Origin: Desmodus rotundus
Taxonomy: Eukaryota > Chordata > Mammalia > Chiroptera > Phyllostomidae
DNA length: 64,000 nt
Assembly (NCBI RefSeq): GCF_022682495.2
Contig: NW_026527467.1
Coordinates: forward strand, 455,673 to 519,672
Direction: 5' to 3'
Positions 1 through 9,323 of this stretch are shown here, piece after piece. The notes beneath the pieces were generated by a model. The model was given only the letters and a program-made list of their open reading frames with translations. It was not told where the DNA came from and searched no databases. The first letter of the stretch is position 1. Every line of letters begins with the position of its first letter. Both the position numbers and the translations under genes were made by a program.

Positions 1-896
1 GTCCGTGGACACAGGAGCCCTCCCTGCCCCCTAGAGGACCACGCGATTTCCGCTGGGGAACACTGCCCAGAAGCACTCCCAGCCTCGCAAAGACACTGTG
101 CGCAGGATTGACTTGTGGACCAGGGGCCTGGGCGGGGAATTTTCCAGGGAACTCTCTAAAGGCCAGGTGCCCTCTGTCGCCCTGGGAGTGCCCACGCCCT
201 CCCTTAACCCTGCAGGACACTATCATCCAGCAATAAGGAGCCCTCTGCCTCCACGGGGCTCAAACACCTGGGCCGGTTGTGCGAGCACCTGGCGTACGTG
301 CAGGCAAACCCGCAGACCCCTCTGGCCCGAACCCACCACTGCGAAGATCCCCCTTTTCTTCCATCCGTAAAGGGGTCCTCCTTGAGGAGTGGAGGGACAT
401 GGGGAGGCCCCCAGGAGATGGCTTTTCTCCGAGCCGCGGCTGGCTGGTTTCGGGCCTATACGTGGGCCGCGCGTGCGCACTCAGGCTCCCCACCACAAGC
501 CTCCCTCGGGTCACGGGACTCACCCTTGAGGTGTCTCCTGACCCACCCTGGAGGGGTCACGTGACCCACCCCTGAGGGGTCACGTGACCCACCCCTGAGG
601 GGTCACGTGACCCAAACCGGAGGGGTCACTTGGCCCACCCCTGTGGGGTCACGGGACCAACCCCTGAGGTGTCATATGACCCACCCCTGAGGGGTCACGT
701 GACCCAACCCTGAGTGGTCACGTGACCCACCCCTGAGGGGTCTCGTGACCCACCCTTGAGGAGTCTCGTGACCCACCCTTTTGGGGTCACGTGACCCGAC
801 CTTGAGGGGTCTAATGACCCACCCTTGAGGGGTCCCCTGACACACCCTTGGGAGGTCACCTGCCCCACCCTTGAGGGGTCATATGACCCACCTTGA
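1..896 (+). repeat. Truncated A core plus tract (unit 0)
   Basis: The core occupies 1-523 and is cut by the window edge; the tract occupies 524-896 (373 bp). The visible core and the first ~210 bp of its tract look the same as those of the next unit at a shift of 1,497 bp. It shares the rare CTGCCCCCTAGAGG and GGATTGAC alleles with the A cores at 1462 and 17305. The tract ends in the CCTGACACACCC/CATATGACC style and contains TCTAATGACC. Confidence 0.93.
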
Positions 897-1461
897 GAGG
901 TCACAGCAGTTTTACAGGGTCCCTGCGCACCTGTTCGGGGAAACAGAAGCCCTCCCTGCCACTCAGAGGACCGCACGATTTCCCACAGGCCACACTGCCT
1001 AGCAGCACCTTCAGCCCCGCACAGACCGTGTGCTAAGGACAGACTTGGGTACCGGGGGCATGGGCGGGGGATTTCCCATGGAACTCTCTAAGGGCCCGGC
1101 GCCCTGTGTGGCCGGGGGAGTGCCCATGCCGTTCCTTGACCCCGCAGGACACTTGCATCCAGCAATAAGCAGCCCTCTGCCTCCACGGGGCTCAAACACC
1201 TGGGCCCGGTGTGCGGGCACCTGGCGTACGTGGAGGCAAACCCGCCGACCCCTCTGGCCCGAACCCACCACTGCGAAGATCCCCCTTTTCTTCCATCCGT
1301 AAAGGGGTCACGCTTGAGGAGTGGAAGAACATGGGGAGGCCCCCAGGAGATGGCTTTTCTCCGAGCCACGGCTGGCTCGTTTCGGGCCTATACGTGGGCC
1401 ACGCATGCGCACTCAGGCTCCCAAGCACACACCTCCCTCGGCTCACCTGACCCACCCTTTA
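897..1461 (+). repeat. Representative B1 core (565 bp)
   Basis: This is the reference copy for B1. It begins GAGGTCACAGCAGTTTTAC, itself a degenerate monomer that merges the preceding tract into the core. In order it holds a GC box fused to GGGGATTTCCC (1062-1077), a segment with CATGCC or CAGGCG alleles around 1126, a C-rich middle, and a CpG-rich NRF1-like stretch near 1400. Its last 23 bases are a single monomer-like unit leading straight into an A core. Other B1 cores start at 3395, 6008, 7528, 9324, 10752, 12295, 13723, 15312, 16740, 19100, 21689, 23301, 27076, 28665, 32301, 34888, 37501, 40044, 42587, 45315, 47974, 49563, 52360, 53903, 56631, 58220, 60948 and 62514. All are 565 bp except the last (566). 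Confidence 0.95.
1062..1077. promoter_or_regulatory. GC box overlapping a kappa-B-type site (representative of all B/b cores)
   Basis: GGGCGGGGG (Sp/KLF-type GC box, 1062-1070) runs into GGGGATTTCCC (1067-1077), which fits the NF-kappa-B consensus GGGRNNYYCC. It sits at the same place in B1 and b cores (165 bases after the core start). In A cores the homologous site is GGGCGGGGAATTTTCC (for example 1627-1642), a weaker kappa-B match. The sequence match is direct; binding is not shown. Confidence 0.35.
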
Positions 1462-2020
1462 GAGGTCACAGCAGTTCCACAGGGTCCCTGGGCACCTGTC
1501 CGTGGACACAGGAGCCCTCCCTGCCCCCTAGAGGACCACGCGATTTCCGCTGGGGAACACTGCCCAGAAGCACTCCCAGCCTCGCAAAGACACTGTGCGC
1601 AGGATTGACTTGTGGACCAGGGGCCTGGGCGGGGAATTTTCCAGGGAACTCTCTAAAGGCCAGGTGCCCTCTGTCGCCCTGGGAGTGCCCACGCCCTCCC
1701 TTAACCCTGCAGGACACTATCATCCAGCAATAAGGAGCCCTCTGCCTCCACGGGGCTCAAACACCTGGGCCGGTTGTGCGAGCACCTGGCGTACGTGCAG
1801 GCAAACCCGCAGACCCCTCTGGCCCGAACCCACCACTGCGAAGATCCCCCTTTTCTTCCATCCGTAAAGGGGTCCTCCTTGAGGAGTGGAGGGACATGGG
1901 GAGGCCCCCAGGAGATGGCTTTTCTCCGAGCCGCGGCTGGCTGGTTTCGGGCCTATACGTGGGCCGCGCGTGCGCACTCAGGCTCCCCACCACAAGCCTC
2001 CCTCGGGTCACGGGACTCAC
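1462..2020 (+). repeat. Representative A core (559 bp)
   Basis: This is the reference copy for A. It begins GAGGTCACAGCAGTTCC and ends at GGGTCACGGGACTCAC, after which a tract starts. It is clearly homologous to B along its whole length but differs at diagnostic sites: GCGGGGAATTTTCC replaces GGGGATTTCCC, GGCCGGTTGTGCGAGC replaces GGCCCGGTGTGCGGGC, and GTGCAGGC replaces GTGGAGGC. Other A cores start at 3960, 6573, 8093, 9889, 11317, 12860, 14288, 15877, 17305, 19665, 22254, 23866, 27641, 29230, 32866, 35453, 38066, 40609, 43152, 45880, 48539, 50128, 52925, 54468, 57196, 58785, 61513 and 63080, plus the truncated copy at 1. Confidence 0.95.
1521..1537 (-). promoter_or_regulatory. CTCF-like core, reverse strand (A cores)
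   Basis: On the minus strand this reads GGTCCTCTAGGGGGCAG. It fits the CTCF core pattern CCASYAGRKGGC with one deviation (T for the conserved A at the third position). The same allele is at 24-40 and in the A core at 17305. The other A cores carry CCTCTAGGTGGCAG at this place, again one deviation. B and b cores have CTGCCACTCAGAGG, a poor match. Whether CTCF binds cannot be told from the sequence. Confidence 0.25.
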
Positions 2021-2416
2021 CCTTGAGGTGTCTCCTGACCCACCCTGGAGGGGTCACGTGACCCACCCCTGAGGGGTCACGTGACCCACCCCTGAGGGGT
2101 CACGTGACCCAAACCGGAGGGGTCACTTGGCCCACCCCTGTGGGGTCACGGGACCAACCCCTGAGGTGTCATATGACCCACCCCTGAGGGGTCACGTGAC
2201 CCAACCCTGAGTGGTCACGTGACCCACCCCTGAGGGGTCTCGTGACCCACCCTTTTGGGGTCACGTGACCCGCCCTTGAGGGGTCTCGTGACCCACCCTT
2301 TTGGGGTCACGTGACCCGCCCTTGAGGGGTCTCGTGACCCACCTTTGCGGGGTCCCGTGACCCACCTTTGGGAGGTCACCTGCCCCACCCTTGAGGGGTC
2401 ACATGACCCACCTTGA
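2021..2416 (+). repeat. Representative 23-bp minisatellite tract
   Basis: The monomer is GGGGTCACGTGACCC followed by ACCCCTGA. It contains two inverted repeats: GGGTCACGTGACCC, a perfect 14-bp palindrome, and CCCCTGAGGGG across the monomer junction. Variant monomers replace CACGTG with CACATG, CATATG, CATGTG, CTCGTG or CACTTG, or replace CCCCTGA with CCTTTTG. Their order is similar from tract to tract. The 3' end comes in three styles: one with TTTGCGGGGTCCC (this tract), one with CCTGACACACCC and CATATGACC, and one with CCCTGACCCACCC and CATATGTCC. All tracts then converge on CCACCTTGAGAGGTCAC at the next core. Confidence 0.95.
2047..2110. promoter_or_regulatory. E-box/CLEAR palindromes in the tract (representative)
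   Basis: Successive monomers centre on GTCACGTGAC, which is the extended E-box preferred by USF1/2, MYC-MAX and the MiT/TFE factors (the CLEAR element). Two tracts counted by hand (524-896 and 5520-6007) hold about six and seven or eight intact CACGTG each. The central CpG makes such sites methylation-sensitive in known bHLH-ZIP factors. Occupancy is not shown. Confidence 0.4.
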
Positions 2417-2975
2417 GAGGTCACAGCAGTTTTACAGGGTCCCTGCGCACCTGTTCGGGGAAACAGAAGCCCTCCCTGCCACTCAGAGGACCGCACGATT
2501 TCCCACAGGCCACACTGCCTAGCAGCACCTTCAGCCCCGAACAGACCGTGTGCTAAGGACAGACTTGGGTACCGGGGGCATGGGCGGGGGATTTCCCATG
2601 GAACTCTCTAAGGGCCCGGCGCCCTGTGTGGCCGGGGGAGTGCCCAGGCGGTTCCTTGACCCCGCAGGACACTTGCATCCAGCAATAAGCAGCCCTCTGC
2701 CTCCACGGGGCTCAAACACCTGGGCCCGGTGTGCGGGCACCTGGCGTACGTGGAGGCAAACCCGCCGACCCTTCTGGCCCGAACCCACCACTGCAAAGAT
2801 CCCCCTTTTCTTCCATCCGTAAAGGGGTCCTCCTTGAGGAGTGGAGGAACATGGGGAGGCCCCCAGGAGATGGCTTTTCTCCGAGCCGCGGCTGGCTGGT
2901 TTCGGGCCTATACGTGGGCCGCGCGTGCGCACTCCGGCTCCCCACCACAAGCCTCCCTCGGGTCACAGGACTCAC
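2417..2975 (+). repeat. Representative b core (559 bp)
   Basis: This is the reference copy for b. Its 5' half is B-like (GTTTTAC start, GGGGATTTCCC, usually CAGGCG), but its 3' end is A-like (CCACCACAAGCCTCCC, then ACTCAC) and it is followed by a tract instead of an A core. Most copies also carry ACCCTTCTGG and CTGCAAAG where B1 has ACCCCTCTGG and CTGCGAAG. Other b cores start at 4961, 18122, 20665, 24821, 25845, 30254, 31255, 33890, 36454, 39067, 41610, 44153, 46789, 51152, 55492 and 59809. The structure suggests an old B/A recombinant or the ancestral single-core form. Confidence 0.93.
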
Positions 2976-3394
2976 CCCTGTGGGGTCTGGTTACCCACCC
3001 CTGAAGGGTCACTTCACCTACCCCTGAGGGGTCACGTGACCCACCCCTGAGGGGTCACGTGACCCAACCCGGAGGGGTCACTTGGCCCACCCCTGTGGGG
3101 TCACGGGACCAACCCCTGAGGGGTCACATGACCCACCCCTGAGGGGTCACGTGACCCAACCCTGAGTGGTCACGTGACCCACCCCTGAGGGGTCACATGA
3201 CCCGCCCCTGAGGGGTCACGTGACCCACCCTTTTGGGGTCACGTGACCCGCCATTGAGGGGTCTCGTGACCCACCCTTTTGGGGTCACGTGACCCGACCT
3301 TGAGGGGTCTCGTGACCCACCCTTGAGGGGTCCCCTGACCCACCCTTGGGAGGTCACCTGCCCCACCCTTGAGGGGTCATATGTCCCACCTTGA
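2417..3394 (+). repeat. b unit 2
   Basis: Core at 2417-2975, tract at 2976-3394 (419 bp). Private alleles GCACTCCGGCTCC, GGTCACAGGACTCAC and CCCCTGTGGGGTCTGG recur exactly in the b unit at 18122, at a shift of 15,705 bp. Confidence 0.93.
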
Positions 3395-4960
3395 GAGGTC
3401 ACAGCAGTTTTACAGGGTCCCTGCGCACCTGTTCGGGGAAACAGAATCCCTCCCTGCCACTCAGAGGACCCCACGATTTCCCACAGGCCACACTGCCTAG
3501 CAGCACCTTCAGCCCCGAACAGACCGTGTGCTAAGGACAGACTTGGGTACCGGGGGCATGGGCGGGGGATTTCCCATGGAACTCTCTAAGGGCCCGGCGC
3601 CCTGTGTGGCCGGGGGAGTGCCCAGGCGGTTCCTTGACCCCGCAGGACACTTGCATCCAGCAATAAGCAGCCCTCTGCCTCCACGGGGCTCAAACACCTG
3701 GGCCCGGTGTGCGGGCACCTGGCATACGTGGAGGCAAACCCGCCGACCCCTCTGGCCCGAACCCACCACTGCGAAGATCCCCCTTTTCTTCCATCCCTAA
3801 AGGGGTCACGCTTGAGGAGTGGAAGAACATGGGGAGGCCCCCAGGAGATGGCTTTTCTCCGAGCCGCGGCTGGCTGGTTTCGGGCCTATATGTGGGCCGC
3901 GCATACGCACTCAGGCTCCCAAGCACACACCTCCCTCGGCTCACCTGACCCACCCTTTAGAGGTCACAGCAGTTCCACAGGGTCCCTGGGCACCTGTCCG
4001 TGGACACAGGAGCCCTCCCTGCCACCTAGAGGACCACGCGATTTCCGCTGGGGAACACTGCCCAGAAGCACTCCCAGCCTGGCACAGACACTGTGCGCAG
4101 GATAGACTTGTGGACCAGGGGCCTGGGCGGGGAATTTTCCAGGGAACTCTCTAAAGGCCAGGTGCCCTCTGTCGCCCTGGGAGTGCCCACGCCCTCCCTT
4201 AACCCTGCAGGACACTATCATCCAGCAATAAGGAGCCCTCTGCCTCCACGGGGCTCAAACACCTGGGCCGGTTGTGCGAGCACCTGGCGTACGTGCAGGC
4301 AAACCCGCAGACCCCTCTGGCCCGAACCCACCACTGCGAAGATCCCCCTATTCTTCCATCCGTAAAGGGGTCCTCCTTGAGGAGTGGAGGGACATGGGGA
4401 GGCCCCCAGGAGATGGCTTTTCTCCGAGCCGCGGCTGGCGGGTTTCGGGCCTATACGTGGGCGGTGCGTGCGCACTCAGGCTCCCCACCACAAGCCTCCC
4501 TCGGGTCACGGGACTCACCCTTGCGGTGTCTCCTGACCCACCCTGGAGGGGTCACGTGACCCACCCCTGAGGGGTCACGTGACCCACCCCTGAAGGGTCA
4601 CGTGACCCAACCCGGAGGGGTCACTTGGCCCACCCCTGTGGGGTCACGGGACCAACCCCTGAGGGGTCACATGACCCACCCCTGAGGGGTCACGCGACCC
4701 AACCCTGAGTGGTCACGTGACCCACCCCTGAGGGGTCACATGACCCGCCCCTGAGGGGTCACGTGACCCACCCTTGAGGAGTCTCGTGACCCACCCTTTT
4801 GGGGTCACGTGACCCGCCCTTGAGGGGTCTCGTGACCCACCCTTTTGGGGTCACGTGACCCGACCTTGAGGGGTCTCGTGACCCACCCTTGAGGGGTCCC
4901 CTGACCCACCCTTGGGAGGTCACCTGCCCCACCCTTGAGGGGTCATATGTCCCACCTTGA
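3395..4960 (+). repeat. BA unit 3
   Basis: B1 at 3395-3959, A at 3960-4518, tract at 4519-4960 (442 bp). The B1 has GGCATACGTGG and CCATCCCTAAAGG; the A has CCCTATTCTTCC, GGCTGGCGGGTTTCGG and GGGCGGTGCG. It is paralogous to the unit at 19100, which shares GGCTGGCGGGTTTCGG. Confidence 0.93.
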
Positions 4961-6007
4961 GAGGTCACAGCAGTTTTACAGGGTCCCTGCGCACCTGTTC
5001 GGGGAAACAGAAGCCCTCCCTGCCACTCAGAGGACCGCACGATTTCCCACAGGCCACACTGCCTAGCAGCACCTTCAGCCCCGAACAGACCGTGTGCTAA
5101 GGACAGACTTGGGTACCGGGGGCATGGGCGGGGGATTTCCCATGGAACTCTCTAAGGGCCCGGCGCCCTGTGTGGCCGGGGGAGTGCCCAGGCGGTTCCT
5201 TGACCCCGCAGGACACTTGCATCCAGCAATAAGCAGCCCTCTGCCTCCACGGGGCTCAAACACCTGGGCCCGGTGTGCGGGCACCTGGCGTACGTGGAGG
5301 CAAACCCGCCGACCCTTCTGGCCCGAACCCACCACTGCAAAGATCCCCCTTTTCTTCCATCCGTAAAGGGGTCCTCCTTGAGGAGTGGAGGAACATGGGG
5401 AGGCCCCCAGGAGATGGCTTTTCTCCGAGCCGCGGCTGGCTGGTTTCGGGCCTATACGTGGGCCGCGCGTGCGCACTCAGGCTCCCCACCACAAGCCTCC
5501 CTCGGGTCACGGGACTCACCCATGAGGGGTCTGGTTACCCACCCCTGAAGGGTCACTTCACCTACCCCTGAGGGGTCACGTGACCCACCCCTGAGGGGTC
5601 ACCTGACCCAACCCTGAGGGGTCACTTGACCCACCCCTGTGGGGTCACGTGACGCACCCCTGAGGGGTCACATGACCAACCCCTGTGGGGTCACGTGACC
5701 CAACACTGAGTGGTCACGTGACCCACCCCTGAGGGGTCTCGTGACCCACCCCTGAGGGGTCACGTGACCCACCCCTGAGGGGTCACATGACCCGCCCCTG
5801 AGGGGTCACGTGACCCACCCTTGAGGAGTCTCGTGACCCACACTTTTGGGGTCACGTGACCCGCCCTTGAGGGGTCTCGTGACCCACCCTTTTGGGGTCA
5901 CCTGACCCGCCCTTGAGGGGTCTCGTGACCCACCTTTGCGGGGTCCCGTGACCCACCTTTGGGAGGTCACCTGCCCCACCCTTCAGGGGTCACATGACCC
6001 ACCTTGA
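4961..6007 (+). repeat. b unit 4
   Basis: Core at 4961-5519, tract at 5520-6007 (488 bp). The tract opens with the rare CACCCATGAGGGGTCTGG (CATG at 5521), which reappears at 22814 behind an A core and marks a recombination point there. Confidence 0.93.
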
Positions 6008-7527
6008 GAGGTCACAGCAGTTTTACAGGGTCCCTGCGCACCTGTTCGGGGAAACAGAAGCCCTCCCTGCCACTCAGAGGACCCCACGATTTCCCACAGG
6101 CCACACTGCCTAGCAGCACCTTCAGCCCCGCACAGACCGTGTGCTAAGGACAGACTTGGGTACCGGGGGCATGGGCGGGGGATTTCCCATGGAACTCTCT
6201 AAGGGCCCGGCGCCCTGTGTGGCCGGGGGAGTGCCCAGGCGGTTCCTTGACCCCGCAGGACACTTGCATCCAGCAATAAGCAGCCCTCTGCCTCCACGGG
6301 GCTCAAACACCTGGGCCCGGTGTGCGGGCACCTGGCGTACGTGGAGGCAAACCCGCCGACCCCTCTGGCCCGAACCCACCACTGCGAAGATCCCCCTTTT
6401 CTTCCATCCGTAAAGGGGTCACGCTTGAGGAGTGGAAGAACATGGGGAGGCCCCCAGGAGATGGCTTTTCTCCGAGCCGCGGCTTGCTGGTTTCGGGCCT
6501 ATATGTGGGCCGCGCATACGCACTCAGGCTCCCAAGCACACACCTCCCTCGGCTCACCTGACCCACCCTTTAGAGGTCACAGCAGTTCCACAGGGTCCCT
6601 GGGCACCTGTCCGTGGACACAGGAGCCCTCCCTGCCACCTAGAGGACCACGCGATTTCCGCTGGGGAACACTGCCCAGAAGCACTCCCAGCCTCGCAAAG
6701 ACACTGTGCGCAGGATAGACTTGTGGACCAGGGGCCTGGGCGGGGAATTTTCCAGGGAACTCTCTAAAGGCCAGGTGCCCTCTGTCGCCCTGGGAGTGCC
6801 CACGCCCTCCCTTAACCCTGCAGGACACTATCATCCAGCAATAAGGAGCCCTCTGCCTCCACGGGGCTCAAACACCTGGGCCGGTTGTGCGAGCACCTGG
6901 CGTACGTGCAGGCAAACCCGCAGACCCCTCTGGCCCGAACCCACCACTGCGAAGATCCCCCTTTTCTTCCATCCGTAAAGGGGTCCTCCTTGAGGAGTGG
7001 AGGGACATGGGGAGGCCCCCAGGAGATGGCTTTTCTCCGAGCCGCGGCTGGCTGGTTTCGGGCCTATACGTGAGCCGCGAGTGCGCACTCAGGCTCCCCA
7101 CCACAAGCCTCCCTCGGGTCACGGGACTCACCCTTGAGGTGTCTCCTGACTCACCCCTGAGGGGTCACATGACCCACCTCTGAGGGGTCACGTGACCCAA
7201 CACTGAGTGGTCACGTGACCCACCCCTGAGGGGTCTCGTGACCCACCCCTGAGGGGTCACATGACCCGCCCCTGAGGGGTCACGTGACCCACCCTTGAGG
7301 AGTCTCGTGACCCACCCTTTTGGGGTCACGTGACCCACCCTTGAGGAGTCTCGTGACCCACCCTTTTTGGGTCACGTGACCCGCCCTTGAGGGGTCTCGT
7401 GACCCACCCTTTTGGGGTCACGTGACCCGCCCTTGAGGGGTCTCGTGACCCACCTTTGCGGGGTCCCGTGACCCACCTTTGGGAGGTCACCTGCCCCACC
7501 CTTCAGGGGTCACATGACCCACCTTGA
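6008..7527 (+). repeat. BA unit 5
   Basis: B1 at 6008-6572 with the private GCGGCTTGCTGG allele, A at 6573-7131 with ACGTGAGCCGCGAGTGCG, tract at 7132-7527 (396 bp, with one 'CCCTTTTTGGGTC' variant). The same combination occurs at 23301, shifted by 17,293 bp. Confidence 0.93.
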
Positions 7528-9323
7528 GAGGTCACAGCAGTTTTACAGGGTCCCTGCGCACCTGTTCGGGGAAACAGAAGCCCTCCCTGCCACTCAGAGG
7601 ACCGCACGATTTCCCACAGGCCACACTGCCTAGCAGCACCTTCAGCCCCGCACAGACCGTGTGCTAAGGACAGACTTGGGTACCGGGGGCATGGGCGGGG
7701 GATTTCCCATGGAACTCTCTAAGGGCCCGGCGCCCTGTGTGGCCGGGGGAGTGCCCATGCCGTTCCTTGACCCCGCAGGACACTTGCATCCAGCAATAAG
7801 CAGCCCTCTGCCTCCACGGGGCTCAAACACCTGGGCCCGGTGTGCGGGCACCTGGCGTACATGGAGGCAAACCCGCCGACCCCTCTGGCCCGAACCCACC
7901 ACTGCGAAGATCCCCCTTTTCTTCCATCCGTAAAGGGGTCACGCTTGAGGAGTGGAAGAACATGGGGAGGCCCCCAGGAGATGGCTTTTCTCCGAGCCGC
8001 GGCTGGCTCGTTTCGGGCCTATATGTGGGCCGCGCATGCGCACTCAGGCTCCCAAGCACACACCTCCCTCGGCTCACCTGACCCACCCTTTAGAGGTCAC
8101 AGCAGTTCCACAGGGTCCCTGGGCACCTGTCCGTGGACACAGGAGCCCTCTCTGCCACCTAGAGGACCACGCGATTTCCGCTGGGGAACACTGCCCAGAA
8201 GCACTCCCAGCCTGGCACAGACACTGTGCGCAGGATAGACTTGTGGACCAGGGGCCTGGGCGGGGAATTTTCCAGGGAACTCTCTAAAGGCCAGGTGCCC
8301 TCTGTCGCCCTGGGAGTGCCCACGCCCTCCCTTAACCCTGCAGGACACTATCATCCAGCAATAAGCAGCCCTCTGCCTCCACGGGGCTCAAACACCTGGG
8401 CCGGTTGTGCGAGCACCTGGCGTACGTGCAGGCAAACCCGCAGACCCCTCTGGCCCGAACCCACCACTGCGAAGATCCCCCTTTTCTTCCATCCGTAAAG
8501 GGGTCCTCCTTGAGGAGTGGAGGGACATGGGGAGGCCCCCAGGAGATGGCTTTTCTCCGAGCCGCGGCTGGCTGGTTTCGGGCCTATACGTGGGCCGCGC
8601 GTGCGCACTCAGGCTCCCCACCACAAGCCTCCCTCGGGTCACGGGACTCACCCCTGAGGGGTCTGGTTACCCACCCCTGAAGGGTCACTTCACCTACCCC
8701 TGAGGGGTCACGTGACCCAACCCTGAGGGGTCACTTGACCCACCCATGTGGGGTCACGTGACGCACCCCTGAGGGGTCACATGACCAACCCCTGTGGGGT
8801 CACGTGACCCAACACTGAGTGGTCACGTGACCCACCCCTGAGGGGTCTCGTGACCCACCCCTGAGGGGTCACGTGACCCACCCCTGAGGGGTCACATGAC
8901 CCGCCCCTGAGGGGTCACGTGACCCACCCTTGAGGAGTCTCGTGACCCACACTTTTGGGGTCACGTGACCCGCCCTTGAGGGGTCTCGTGACCCACCTTT
9001 GCGGGGTCCCGTGACCCACCTTTGGGAGGTCACCTGCCCCACCCTTGAGGGGTCACATGACCCGCCCCTGAGGGGTCACGTGACCCACCCCTGAGGGGTC
9101 ACATGACCCGCCCCTGAGGGGTCACGTGACCCACCCTTGAGGAGTCTCGTGACCCACCCTTTTGGGGTCACGTGACCCGCCCTTGAGGGGTCTCGTCACC
9201 CACCCTTTTGGGGTCACGTGACCCGCCCTTGAGGGGTCTCGTGACCCACCTTTGCGGGGTCCCGTGACCCACCTTTGGGAGGTCACCTGCCCCACCCTTG
9301 AGGGGTCACATGTCCCACCTTGA
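7528..9323 (+). repeat. BA unit 6 (subtype X)
   Basis: B1 at 7528-8092 with GCGTACATGGAGG and GCGCATGCGC, A at 8093-8651 with CCCTCTCTGCC and AATAAGCAGCC, tract at 8652-9323 (672 bp). The tract contains an internal 253-bp duplication (11 monomers): the GCGGGGTCCC module is at 9001 and again at 9254. Confidence 0.93.
8032..8041. promoter_or_regulatory. NRF1-type palindrome in an X-type B1 core
   Basis: GCGCATGCGC is the palindromic core of the NRF1 consensus. It is also present at 11256-11265, 14227-14236 and 34392-34401. Most other B1 cores have GCGCATACGC (one change), and A and b cores mostly have GCGCGTGCGC or GAGTGCGC. A motif match in a GC-rich repeat is weak evidence on its own. Confidence 0.3.

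Larger units (their letters stand above)
897..2416 (+). repeat. BA unit 1
   Basis: B1 at 897-1461, A at 1462-2020, tract at 2021-2416 (396 bp). It shares CCACGGCTGG, CACGCATGCG and the A-core CTGCCCCCTAGAGG allele with the unit at 16740, its paralogue at a shift of 15,843 bp. Confidence 0.93.

Noticed and set aside
695..976. Minus-strand frames of about 93-116 codons through tract and core start, with a repetitive 'GGSRDPS..GHVTPKGWVT' look
   Set aside because: The protein-like repetition comes from the 23-bp monomer (three monomers, 69 bp, restore the frame). One-monomer gains or losses shift the frame between units, so there is no selection for coding.
1060..1110. G-quadruplex in the G-rich stretch of the B core
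   Set aside because: The G-runs (GGGGG, GGG, GGGGG) are too few within short loops for the usual four-run pattern.
1382..1400. CENP-B-box-like TTCGGGCCTATACGTGGG in the cores
   Set aside because: The essential pattern TTCGNNNNANNCGGG is not met: the required A and the CGGG are both out of place. There is no support for a centromeric box.
1516..1528. Match to the human 13-mer recombination-hotspot pattern CCNCCNTNNCCNC (CCTCCCTGCCCCC; also 19-31 and 17359-17371)
   Set aside because: It is present only in the three A cores with the CCCC allele. PRDM9 specificity changes quickly between species and the host is unknown, so the match says little.
1700..1712. Telomere-like TTAACCCT in A cores
   Set aside because: It is a single six-to-eight-base match per core with no TTAGGG/CCCTAA tandem run anywhere.
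1209..1733. Longest open frame (174 codons), also at 17052-17576
   Set aside because: It starts at a GTG codon, crosses the B1/A junction, has no recognisable domain, and in the other BA units examined is shortened to 132 codons or less by the GGATAGAC allele (a T-to-A change making TAG). Several other frames are open over the same bases. This is chance openness in GC-rich repeats.
2021..2416. CRISPR-like array of palindromic short repeats
   Set aside because: Repeats are contiguous with no unique spacers, vary gradually, and no cas genes are present.
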